Virus record (IMG/VR): IMGVR_UViG_3300042539_001296
Span: 1 to 34,685 of that record
Strand: one strand, 5' to 3'
From: a virus
DNA length: 34,685 nucleotides
Shown in pieces: positions 28,048-33,962 of the stretch. Under the pieces are notes generated by a model. It worked only from the letters and a program-made list of their open reading frames with translations, was not told the DNA's origin and did not search any database. The first letter of the stretch is position 1, and each line of letters opens with the position of its first letter. Both the position numbers and the translations under genes were made by a program.

Positions 28048-28470
28048 ATGGCAAGAGGAAAAGCAATCTCAGTAAAAATCCCTACTCAACGAGTAATCAC
28101 CGCACTAGAAACTAAGTTAGCAGAACTAGAGGCTAACTACAAAACACAAGACGAAAACGAAGCAAAGTATCAAGAGGCTTACAAGGCTTGGCAGAAAGAA
28201 CTAGCAGACTTCGCTATCGCACACTTCTCAAAGGCTGAGAACATCAGAACAAACTATCGTTCTTGGAACAAAACTCTCAATGTTGATTTTGACATTGTAG
28301 GTTCAGATAAGGACTTTCCTGCTGAGCCTGAGCGCAACTTTGAGCAAATCCATCAGCACAACTATCGTGAGCAGAAAGAGGAAATGTCTAACGCAATTCG
28401 TATCCTCAAAATGACAGATGAGGAAGTTGTAAATACTTCCACATACAATGCGGTTGCTCGCTATCTATAA
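28048..28470 (+). CDS. Coiled-coil protein, unknown
   Basis: 140 residues, charged and helical: VITALETKLAELEANYKTQD, then EAKYQEAYKAWQKELADFAI and a second helical half (QKEEMSNAIRILKMTDEEVV). No membrane segment. Similar helical proteins recur in actinophages with unknown role. GAAAAGAGAAAAAC before the ATG is only weakly complementary to 16S rRNA. Confidence 0.65.
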   Translation: MARGKAISVKIPTQRVITALETKLAELEANYKTQDENEAKYQEAYKAWQKELADFAIAHFSKAENIRTNYRSWNKTLNVDFDIVGSDKDFPAEPERNFEQIHQHNYREQKEEMSNAIRILKMTDEEVVNTSTYNAVARYL

Positions 28471-28551
28471 GTGAGATTGGGTGGGGTGTAAAAGCCCCAC
28501 TCACTATCCCCTGAGTTCCACGCTATTTATAGCAAGCGTCCCCTGGGGATC

Positions 28552-28596
28552 TGATAGGGGTGGGTTCCAGACTAACGGCCGTGCCTACCCCTATCA
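28552..28596 (+). repeat. 10-bp perfect inverted repeat upstream of promoter 7
   Basis: TGATAGGGGT (28552-28561) and ACCCCTATCA (28587-28596) around 25 nt. Just before it, a GTGGGG/CCCCAC hairpin (about 28481-28500) is a probable terminator of the 28048 gene and CTATTTATAG is an AT palindrome. The core CTGATAGGGG also occurs at 19010. Confidence 0.6.
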
Positions 28597-28603
28597 CCCA
28601 ATT

Positions 28604-28625
28604 TGTCAGACCCCTCTAGTATAAT
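28604..28625 (+). promoter_or_regulatory. TGTCAG-N10-TATAAT promoter 7
   Basis: TGTCAG at 28604, TATAAT at 28620-28625. Drives the 28656 gene. Confidence 0.7.
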
Positions 28626-28655
28626 TAAAAGAAACAAACAGAAAGAAGGCCCCCA

Positions 28656-29153
28656 ATGGGATTAGATATGTATCTAAACGCAAGAAAGCACCTAGCCAAG
28701 GTTAATTGGCAAGCACTACAGGCTAATGATGAATTAACTTATAACTCACCTGAAGCGGTATATCCTAAGTTTAATGACCTAATGGAAATAACACAACTTA
28801 CAGATGTCGCAACAGATATCTATGGAGCAAGCGTAGAAGTCACTTGTGCCTATTGGCGTAAGGCTAATCAGATACACTCTTGGTTCGTAAGAGAAGTCCA
28901 AAACGGTAATGATAACTGCGGTGAATACTATGTCTCACAAGATAAACTAACAGAACTAAAGGTTATCTGCGAACACGCACTTGAAACTAAGGACCCAAGC
29001 CTATTGCCACCACAAGAAGGATTTTTCTTTGGTGGAACAGATATTGATGAATGGTATTGGAACGACCTTACTAATACTATTAATCAGTTAGAGCGAATTT
29101 TTGCTCTGCCTGAAGTAGATAAGTTATCATTCTATTACTCATCATCTTGGTAA
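28656..29153 (+). CDS. MGLDMY-family phage protein, unknown function
   Basis: 165 residues. The MGLDMYL-x-x-RK start, AYWRKANQIHSWFVREVQNG then NDNCGEY, LPPQEGFFFGGTDIDEWYWN and the terminal YYSSSW are landmarks of a widely distributed phage family. Databases sometimes give it unsupported enzyme names. The conserved W-R-K-x-N-x-I-H and terminal S-S-W suggest a single globular fold, but I know of no assigned function. AGAAAGAAGG precedes the ATG. Confidence 0.8.
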   Translation: MGLDMYLNARKHLAKVNWQALQANDELTYNSPEAVYPKFNDLMEITQLTDVATDIYGASVEVTCAYWRKANQIHSWFVREVQNGNDNCGEYYVSQDKLTELKVICEHALETKDPSLLPPQEGFFFGGTDIDEWYWNDLTNTINQLERIFALPEVDKLSFYYSSSW

Positions 29154-29161
29154 TTGACATT

Positions 29162-29183
29162 TGTCAGTGCCCTGCGATACAAT
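29162..29183 (+). promoter_or_regulatory. TGTCAG-N10-TACAAT promoter 8
   Basis: TGTCAG at 29162, TACAAT at 29178-29183. This copy also has a TTGACA at 29154-29159, 18 bp from the -10, so it is a hybrid of both promoter types. Confidence 0.65.
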
Positions 29184-29215
29184 TAAATTAACCAACTAAC
29201 AGAAAGAGGCCCCCA

Positions 29216-29632
29216 ATGGACCAAAAAGTAACAGTAGTAAATGCGACAGAAGATTTTCTTCGTGATTCGCTAGCAAAAGCAACTCTTCGTGTTGCAGAAC
29301 TTGAAGAGCATATCTCAAAAGTAACTCAGCGCTCATACCTTGATTCTGCAGATAAGAATCGTATGGTTGAATCAATGCAAGAATGGACACTCAACGCATT
29401 AGAAGAGCGTGAGATATCAGAAACAAATGCAGAAGAAATTGCAGAAATTATGGGCTTTGAATTAACAAAAGAATTCGAAGTTGAAGTTACAGTTATGTAT
29501 TCTGTTACTGTTAATGCTCGCACTGAAGAAGACGCAACAAATGCAATTCACGATATTGATTTTGATACTGTTGATTACAATTCAGATTCAATTGCTTATT
29601 TGTCATCATCAATTGACAGAGTGGATATTTAG
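29216..29632 (+). CDS. Phage protein with DpnD/PcfM-like C-terminal domain
   Basis: 138 residues: a helical N-terminal part (LAKATLRVAELEEHISKVTQ, then EEREISETNAEEIAEIMGFE) and a C-terminal module FEVEVTVMYSVTVNARTEED followed by ATNAIHDIDFD that fits the small DpnD/PcfM-like fold. A related module is the whole of the 33320 protein. AGAAAGAGG precedes the ATG. Confidence 0.65.
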   Translation: MDQKVTVVNATEDFLRDSLAKATLRVAELEEHISKVTQRSYLDSADKNRMVESMQEWTLNALEEREISETNAEEIAEIMGFELTKEFEVEVTVMYSVTVNARTEEDATNAIHDIDFDTVDYNSDSIAYLSSSIDRVDI

Positions 29633-29652
29633 TAGGGGGCTACTAATAAACC

Positions 29653-29675
29653 TGAGCACGTTTAAAAACTGCTCA
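29653..29675 (+). repeat. CCTGAGCA hairpin, copy c
   Basis: TGAGCA (29653-29658) and TGCTCA (29670-29675), 11-nt loop ending AAAAAC. Confidence 0.65.
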
Positions 29676-29682
29676 CTCAGTT

Positions 29683-29702
29683 CCCCGCAAAAATCCTCGG
29701 GG
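29683..29702 (+). terminator. CCCCG/CGGGG hairpin
   Basis: Perfect five-base arms at 29683-29687 and 29698-29702 around CAAAAATCCT. Directly follows the CCTGAGCA hairpin, as at 24588. Confidence 0.5.
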
Positions 29703-29768
29703 CGCAGGCTTTGTTTGTCAAGTCGACACGCCGTAGCCTAGGGGGTGATCTTTTACGAAATGTCCATT

Positions 29769-29777
29769 TTATCCACA
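29769..29777 (+). promoter_or_regulatory. DnaA box
   Basis: TTATCCACA, third perfect copy. A TTACGA motif and a reverse CGGCGTGTCG (29724) are within 50 bp. Confidence 0.6.
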
Positions 29778-29799
29778 TCTAACTATCCTGATTTGCTTA

Positions 29800-29821
29800 T
29801 GTCAGTCAGTCCTGCTATACT
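29800..29821 (+). promoter_or_regulatory. TGTCAG-N10-TATACT promoter 9
   Basis: TGTCAG at 29800, TATACT at 29816-29821. Drives the DUF932-type gene. Confidence 0.7.
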
Positions 29822-29854
29822 TGAAATATCAACACAACAGAAAGAAGGAATATC

Positions 29855-30877
29855 GTGGCTCACGATTTAGAAACACAAAATGGCAAGACCTCATTCGCAT
29901 CATTCAGAGAACCTGCTTGGCACGGATTGGGAACTGTATTCACAGAAGAAAAAACAACAAGCGAAATGCTTGCTGCTGCTAATCTTAATGGGTGGAATGT
30001 TCGCCTTGAAGATTTAGAAACACCTACACACCTAACAAGCGACAAGGCATACCAATATGTTCTTCGCACAAATCCGACAGACAATTCACAGACAGACATT
30101 CTTGGTGTCGTAGGTGAGCGCTATCACGTTTTACAAAATGAAGATTTATTTTCATTTGGTGATAATATCCTAGACGGCGGTGGTCGTTGGGAAACTGCTG
30201 GCTCAATTAAAGGTGGGCGTGTAGTATTTGGCGCTCTTGCTTTAGAGCGTGAAACAATTCTTGACCCTAATGGTGTAAGTGATAAGGTAAAAACTTATTT
30301 GCTCATCAACACATCACACGATGGCTCAATCGCTATTCAAGCAAGCATTACACCTGTTCGTGTAGTGTGCGCTAATACTCTTAACCTTGCGCTTGGTGGC
30401 GTAGGTCGTAAGAAAAATAAGGGAATCAAGCAATCTTTCAAGATTCGCCACACACAGACCGCTAACGGCAAGGTTGCTATTGCTCGTGAAACTCTTGGTC
30501 TTGCTAATGCTTATATGGACGAATTTGATGTTATGGCTAAGGCTATGATTGAGAAAGAAGTTTCTGCTAAGCAATTCAACGACATCATTCTTGCTGCTTA
30601 TCCAAAGCCTGAAAAAGATGCTAAGGGTGCCGTAAAGAAATGGGAAAATAAAGTTGATACCATTAACGACATCTACACAGGTGAATTTAATGGAATGATT
30701 GCTGGTAATGCGTGGGGTGCGTTTAATGCGCTTACTGAACGCCTTGACTGGTATCGTTCTGCTCGTGGTGGTTCTAACGAATCTATTCTCGCAAGCGCAA
30801 GTGGTTTTGACCCTGCTATCAACGCAGAAAAAAATCGTTTGCTAAAAGTAGTTCAGAATGTTATGTCTTTAGCATAA
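29855..30877 (+). CDS. DUF932 / TIGR03299-type phage-plasmid protein
   Basis: 340 residues from a GTG start with AGAAGGA upstream. AWHGLGTVF near residue 25, NGWNVRLEDLETP, VLGVVGERYHVLQNEDLFSF and a central RVVCANTLNLALGG match the family found in many actinobacterial phages and plasmids. Its biochemical role is unknown; some members are linked to plasmid or phage replication by context only. It is the largest gene of the right half and follows a DnaA box, which is in line with a replication link but does not prove it. Confidence 0.8.
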   Translation: MAHDLETQNGKTSFASFREPAWHGLGTVFTEEKTTSEMLAAANLNGWNVRLEDLETPTHLTSDKAYQYVLRTNPTDNSQTDILGVVGERYHVLQNEDLFSFGDNILDGGGRWETAGSIKGGRVVFGALALERETILDPNGVSDKVKTYLLINTSHDGSIAIQASITPVRVVCANTLNLALGGVGRKKNKGIKQSFKIRHTQTANGKVAIARETLGLANAYMDEFDVMAKAMIEKEVSAKQFNDIILAAYPKPEKDAKGAVKKWENKVDTINDIYTGEFNGMIAGNAWGAFNALTERLDWYRSARGGSNESILASASGFDPAINAEKNRLLKVVQNVMSLA

Positions 30878-30890
30878 CAAAAAAAATTCC

Positions 30891-30912
30891 TGAGCAAGAA
30901 TTAAAACTGCTC
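30891..30912 (+). repeat. CCTGAGCA hairpin, copy d
   Basis: TGAGCA (30891-30896) and TGCTC (30908-30912), 11-nt loop ending AAAAC. It ends four bases before the tRNA, so it may affect tRNA 5' processing. Confidence 0.6.
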
Positions 30913-30916
30913 GCAA

Positions 30917-30990
30917 GGTTCCATAGATCAATTGGTTAGATCGCTACCCTGTCACGGTAGAGGCTACGGGTTCAAGTCCCGTTGGAATCG
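30917..30990 (+). tRNA. tRNA-Asp (anticodon GTC)
   Basis: The acceptor arms GGTTCCA and TGGAATC pair (one G-T) and the discriminator base is G as expected for Asp. The anticodon stem CTACC/GGTAG holds loop CTGTCAC with anticodon GTC at the centre, and the T arm is GGGTTCAAGTCCC. No CCA is encoded. It lies after the DUF932 gene without its own clear promoter, so it is probably cut from that transcript. It may support phage codon use. Confidence 0.95.
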
Positions 30991-31017
30991 CTGAGCGTGA
31001 ATGGGGCCCCGAGGAAA

Positions 31018-31033
31018 TGTGATGTGGGTCACA
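31018..31033. promoter_or_regulatory. CRP/GlxR-like palindrome
   Basis: TGTGATGTGGGTCACA. Centre about 109.5 bp upstream of the leaderless ATG at 31135, further than the other sites. Confidence 0.5.
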
Positions 31034-31055
31034 TAATATTTTTAATAAAATAATT

Positions 31056-31113
31056 TTACGAAGGAATGATATTTTTCCCCAAATTTCTTTACGATAGATT
31101 TGATTTTTTCCCC
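31056..31113 (+). repeat. Two TTACGA...TTTTTTCCCC repeats
   Basis: TTACGA at 31056 and 31089, CCCC at 31077 and 31110, so the unit is 33 bp. The first copy matches the third copy at the window end in 24 of 28 positions. The second copy overlaps the -35/-10 spacer of the next promoter, as an operator would. Confidence 0.65.
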
Positions 31114-31128
31114 AATCTTTGCTACAAT
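31100..31128 (+). promoter_or_regulatory. Sigma70-type leaderless promoter
   Basis: TTGATT (31100-31105), 17 bp, TACAAT (31123-31128), six bases, ATG at 31135. The spacer contains TTCCCCAA of the repeat. Confidence 0.65.
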
Positions 31129-31134
31129 TAATCT

Positions 31135-31302
31135 ATGACCCAAACAATGAATACGATAGACGACCTAATCAATGAAATATATGAAAGCAACTACTCTCAC
31201 CTAGAGTTTGAAGAAAATATGGGTGGAGAGGCTTGCGACTGCCACATACATACAACACTAAACACTATAGCATTTTATGCTGGAATAGAGGTAGGAGAAT
31301 AA
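31135..31302 (+). CDS. 55-residue protein, leaderless
   Basis: MTQTMNTIDDLINEIYESNY then SHLEFEENMGGEACDCHIHT. The C-D-C-H-x-H group may bind a metal. Leaderless start; it opens the long operon to 33869. Overlaps the next gene by TAATG at 31300-31304. Confidence 0.65.
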   Translation: MTQTMNTIDDLINEIYESNYSHLEFEENMGGEACDCHIHTTLNTIAFYAGIEVGE

Positions 31303-31463
31303 TGCCACTAGTAGGATATGAAGAAGTAGATGCACTAGATATGATCTTGGGAGTTCAGTCTGTTATGACTACTATTAACTCTGATGATGACCCTTGGCTT
31401 TACAATACCCTGTGGAAAACCAAAGACTTCCTTGAAGGACTAATGGCAGAGGGATACTTCTAA
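31302..31463 (+). CDS. 53-residue protein, unknown
   Basis: MPLVGYEEVDALDMILGVQS..., helical and acidic, with a conserved-looking DPWLYNTLWKTKDFL segment. Starts in the previous stop (TAATG). An earlier in-frame ATG at 31233 would overlap the preceding gene by 70 bases and has no ribosome-binding site. Confidence 0.6.
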   Translation: MPLVGYEEVDALDMILGVQSVMTTINSDDDPWLYNTLWKTKDFLEGLMAEGYF

Positions 31464-31693
31464 TGTGGATTAAGTATACATTTGTTTGTGACCCTGATGA
31501 GTGTGATGCCCTCGTTGAGTTTACTGCTAGGGATGGCTTTGGCTTTCCCCTGGGGGTTGTGGAAATGACCTGCCCATGTGGTAGGAAGTTAAACTATATT
31601 AGTTATGAAGATGCTTGGGAGCCTATCCTTGCAGATGTGACGAAGATCACACCCAGAGAAGTTGTAAAAATCAACACAAACCCCTATAATTAA
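31463..31693 (+). CDS. 76-residue Cys-containing protein
   Basis: MWIKYTFVCDPDECDALVEF... with C-x4-C near residues 9-14 and CPCG near 37, a probable Zn ribbon. Coupled to the previous gene by TAATG. It contains the CRP-like site and the promoter for the next gene in its last 60 bases. Confidence 0.65.
   Translation: MWIKYTFVCDPDECDALVEFTARDGFGFPLGVVEMTCPCGRKLNYISYEDAWEPILADVTKITPREVVKINTNPYN
31636..31651. promoter_or_regulatory. CRP/GlxR-like palindrome (inside a gene)
   Basis: TGTGACGAAGATCACA. Centre 53.5 bp upstream of the leaderless ATG at 31697. Occurring inside coding sequence makes chance somewhat more likely, but the position fits the others. Confidence 0.5.
31662..31690 (+). promoter_or_regulatory. 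Sigma70-type leaderless promoter
   Basis: TTGTAA (31662-31667), 17 bp, TATAAT (31685-31690), six bases, ATG at 31697. Confidence 0.6.
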
Positions 31694-31696
31694 TAT

Positions 31697-31915
31697 ATGA
31701 CGAAACAAGTAGCAATATATGAAATGAACTACTCCTGCTCTCCTGGTGGCGTTGACTGCTGGGAAGCAACTATTCAAGGCTATGGCAATAGCACTACCGC
31801 CTCTGACTTTAAGACTGCTGGAGAGGCCCTTACTTGGGTGCTTGACAGATACCCTGACGAAATGCTAGAATTAGTAGTAACATCCCACTCAGCCTACGAA
31901 AAGGAATATGTATGA
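31697..31915 (+). CDS. 72-residue protein, leaderless
   Basis: MTKQVAIYEMNYSCSPGGVD then CWEATIQGYGNSTTASDFKT. A strand-helix pattern with AGEALTWVLDRY, like small DpnD/HicB-type folds; not conclusive. Leaderless start, ATGA overlap with the next gene at 31912-31915. Confidence 0.6.
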   Translation: MTKQVAIYEMNYSCSPGGVDCWEATIQGYGNSTTASDFKTAGEALTWVLDRYPDEMLELVVTSHSAYEKEYV

Positions 31916-32145
31916 CAACCCAAACAATATCAGACCCAATGCTACAAGACTACTACTCTTGCGACCTTGCTATCTCTATTACAAATATCAAGGCTAAGAA
32001 TAAACACCACGCAGAAGCCGTTATGCAAACCTTCATAGATGAGATTGCCAAGATAATGACTGATGAACTTAGTTGGGATGACGCTCAATGGGATATAGAA
32101 GAAAATGTATTCCTACCTGAACTAGGAGAGTGGCACACAAAGTGA
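31912..32145 (+). CDS. 77-residue protein, DpnD-like pattern
   Basis: MTTQTISDPMLQDYYSCDLA then ISITNIKAKNKHHAEAVMQT. A strand (AISITNIKAKN) followed by a helix (HHAEAVMQTFIDEIAKIM) is compatible with a small ferredoxin-like fold. Coupled at both ends (ATGA and GTGA). Confidence 0.6.
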   Translation: MTTQTISDPMLQDYYSCDLAISITNIKAKNKHHAEAVMQTFIDEIAKIMTDELSWDDAQWDIEENVFLPELGEWHTK

Positions 32146-32303
32146 ACCTAGATACATTCAGAGAGTATTTAAAGATACATAAGATATCACTAGAGCAAGA
32201 CCAAGAAAAGATTGACTATGTTAACAGTCATCACTTCTACAGAGTCAAAGAGGCAGAGATTGCACTATGCAATCACTTACTAGGAGTATTGGATGAGCGA
32301 TAA
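32142..32303 (+). CDS. 53-residue helical protein
   Basis: MNLDTFREYLKIHKISLEQD then QEKIDYVNSHHFYRVKEAEI. GTG start overlapping the preceding TGA (GTGA at 32142-32145). Helical; the end overlaps the next gene by 11 bases. Unknown function. Confidence 0.6.
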   Translation: MNLDTFREYLKIHKISLEQDQEKIDYVNSHHFYRVKEAEIALCNHLLGVLDER

Positions 32304-32532
32304 GTATCCTTTTCTACCTGACTATCTAGAAAAAGGATTAGAGGATATCTCTATTCCATTAATCGATCTAATGCACGGTTATCTTAAGAATGAAATGCTT
32401 GATGTTGAGCAACTGCTTGACGGAGATAACGATGACAGATTTTTGCAGGGATATCTGCAGGCCTTGACAAACTGCTATGTCTTGACGTATAATTTATCTA
32501 TAGACAGAAAGCACCTAGAGGAGACCCAATGA
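32293..32532 (+). CDS. 79-residue acidic protein, unknown
   Basis: MSDKYPFLPDYLEKGLEDIS then IPLIDLMHGYLKNEMLDVEQ. Helical, acidic, ends ATG-coupled to the next gene. The DRFLQGYLQALTNCY segment resembles EAQGFVDGLSVAYHI in the gene at 32663, so the two may be distant paralogues. Confidence 0.6.
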   Translation: MSDKYPFLPDYLEKGLEDISIPLIDLMHGYLKNEMLDVEQLLDGDNDDRFLQGYLQALTNCYVLTYNLSIDRKHLEETQ

Positions 32533-32666
32533 ACGATGAATTAAGGAAACTACTTAATAGAGAAAAGCCTATCAAGGTAAAGAAATGTGTTGAGTGTGGA
32601 TACGTCTTAACTGATAAGGTTATTCCTGATAACTGCCCTCAATGTAAATTGGTGGTAATTAAATGA
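32529..32666 (+). CDS. 45-residue zinc-ribbon protein
   Basis: CVECGYVL and CPQCK, two C-x-x-C pairs 16 residues apart, with a basic N-terminus (LRKLLNREKPIKVKK). A short Zn ribbon that may bind nucleic acid. ATGA overlaps at both ends. Confidence 0.65.
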   Translation: MNDELRKLLNREKPIKVKKCVECGYVLTDKVIPDNCPQCKLVVIK

Positions 32667-32872
32667 AACCACAAGAAATGTTAGAGCAAATGATTGACAA
32701 GGCTACTTTAGATTTCTTAGCGATTGCTAAGGAGGAAGAAGACAATGACTATGGCGACGCAATGCAATCTATGGAGCGCACAGAGGCACAGGGATTTGTT
32801 GACGGTTTGTCAGTGGCATACCATATAATATTTGATAAGGAATACAACCCGCCCGTTTCACTGGAGGAATAA
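32663..32872 (+). CDS. 69-residue acidic helical protein
   Basis: MKPQEMLEQMIDKATLDFLA then IAKEEEDNDYGDAMQSMERT. See the similar segment in the gene at 32293. Coupled to the next gene by TAATG at 32870-32874. Confidence 0.6.
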   Translation: MKPQEMLEQMIDKATLDFLAIAKEEEDNDYGDAMQSMERTEAQGFVDGLSVAYHIIFDKEYNPPVSLEE

Positions 32873-33333
32873 TGATAGATAACTTTATTGAGATGGACTT
32901 TGATGAGTGGTGTGATACCTATAAGCCAATCGTTAATCATATAGACCCAAATGCCTCATTTGATAATGGGGATGGTGGCATTATGTTTGAGACATATGGC
33001 GATGAGGTAGAGTTTGTAAAAGCACAGGACGCTAACAAAATATGGATGTATGGAGATGGAGACGACGGTGGAAGTTATATCTGGTCTGGTTGGGGCTTTG
33101 TTAATAGGCTTGGTTATTTTATCACTGATAAACCTTGCCCAGATAATGTAACAATACAGGTTCGTGTTAGTTATAATTGGTTCTACTGTGAGAACTGTAG
33201 CGCTGAGTTTGAGGACCCTGATAATATAGTTAGAGATGCATTCGATGAGCACGATTTGGAAAAGTGCCCTGAATGTGCTACCCTTGAAGAGATAACCCTA
33301 GTAGGACTGGAGAATAGAAATGCCAATGTTTAA
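32872..33333 (+). CDS. 153-residue protein with C-terminal zinc ribbon
   Basis: The N-terminal 100 residues are rich in Asp and aromatics (FDEWCDTYKPIVNHIDPNAS, DGDDGGSYIWSGWGFVNRLG). The C-terminal part has CENC and CPEC 29 residues apart, with VSYNWFYCENCSAEF as an exposed strand. The layout suggests a globular domain followed by a Zn ribbon, possibly a nucleic-acid binder. Overlaps the next gene by 14 bases. Confidence 0.65.
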   Translation: MIDNFIEMDFDEWCDTYKPIVNHIDPNASFDNGDGGIMFETYGDEVEFVKAQDANKIWMYGDGDDGGSYIWSGWGFVNRLGYFITDKPCPDNVTIQVRVSYNWFYCENCSAEFEDPDNIVRDAFDEHDLEKCPECATLEEITLVGLENRNANV

Positions 33334-33502
33334 AATTGAGGCCACACGAGAAACACAATATGATTTTGAGATTGAGGCGGAGACTGAAGAAGATGCCCTT
33401 GCTGAGATCGAAAGAATCGAACGGGACGAAGATGTTGAAGTATATGCCATTGACTGGTATCCTTTAGAAATTCAATCAATTGAAGAAGAGGAAGAGGACT
33501 AA
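33320..33502 (+). CDS. DpnD/PcfM-like small protein
   Basis: 60 residues: MPMFKIEATRETQYDFEIEA then ETEEDALAEIERIERDEDVE. The K-(I/V)-x-A-x-x-x-x-x-Y-x-(F/V)-x-(I/V)-x-A-x-(T)-E-E-(D)-A pattern is shared with the C-terminal part of the 29216 protein and, more loosely, with 25460. Very acidic end (IEEEEED). Confidence 0.65.
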   Translation: MPMFKIEATRETQYDFEIEAETEEDALAEIERIERDEDVEVYAIDWYPLEIQSIEEEEED

Positions 33503-33503
33503 A

Positions 33504-33869
33504 ATGGGGGCACGTATTCATTTTGTATTCAAGGATGTTGAAGACGAGGCATCTGTAGTGCTGTATAGCCACTGGGGAGAGACAGAATGGCAGCGGGACC
33601 TAGCAATGGCCCTAGAGCATTCAAAGCCTAGGTGGAGCGATAACGCTTACTTTAACCGTATGATGATTAGTTATCTTATGCAAGATTCAATCTTGGATGA
33701 AACAGGATTTGGAATTTATGCTGTCAAGGGCACCAACTTTGATTTAGGTGACACCACTGTCATTATCGATGTGTCTAAAGAGACTATCATTGATGATAAT
33801 GGAAACGTTGTCAACTGGAGAGATTTTATTAATGCATATGCCCCAAAGGTTTTGGCTGAGCAAATCTAG
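33504..33869 (+). CDS. 121-residue phage protein, unknown
   Basis: Start at the ATG at 33504, with GAAGAGGA upstream; the frame is open earlier. MGARIHFVFKDVEDEASVVL, YSHWGETEWQRDLAMALEHS and RMMISYLMQDSILDETGFGI are the main blocks. Similar 'ARIHF.F' proteins with W-G-x-x-x-W occur in phages. Function unknown. Last gene of the operon begun at 31135. Confidence 0.65.
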   Translation: MGARIHFVFKDVEDEASVVLYSHWGETEWQRDLAMALEHSKPRWSDNAYFNRMMISYLMQDSILDETGFGIYAVKGTNFDLGDTTVIIDVSKETIIDDNGNVVNWRDFINAYAPKVLAEQI

Positions 33870-33896
33870 GGAGTGGGTCCCCTAGTAATAAAGGGT

Positions 33897-33937
33897 GGGG
33901 CGTGAGACCTGCAGTCTTGCGCTCCCCCTACTTTTTT
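33897..33937 (+). terminator. Intrinsic terminator overlapping a promoter
   Basis: GGGG-CGTGAGAC and GTCTTGCG-CT-CCCC form a stem with two G-U pairs and a two-base bulge, followed by CTTTTTTGG. The T-run is inside the spacer of the next promoter. Confidence 0.7.
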
Positions 33938-33945
33938 GGTATAAT
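33917..33945 (+). promoter_or_regulatory. Promoter of the last operon
   Basis: TTGCGC (33917-33922), 17 bp, TATAAT (33940-33945). Overlaps the terminator, so termination and initiation are packed together. Confidence 0.55.
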
Positions 33946-33962
33946 GAAAGAGAGGAGTAACT

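Noticed and set aside
29326-29523. Minus-strand frames at 29196-29523
   Set aside because: Antisense of the 29216 gene; codon use and lack of start signals argue against them.
24673-29777. A classical oriC formed by the DnaA boxes
   Set aside because: The three boxes are 1.5 to 3.6 kb apart and not next to an A/T-rich unwinding element.
29860-30574. Minus-strand frames inside the DUF932-type gene
   Set aside because: Shadows of a strong, recognisable coding frame on the plus strand.
30917-30990. Integration site at the tRNA
   Set aside because: The tRNA is complete and there is no integrase gene or repeated tRNA end in the window.
31589-31777. Minus-strand frame of 62 codons
   Set aside because: Antisense to two genes that have clear starts and promoters; no ribosome-binding site.
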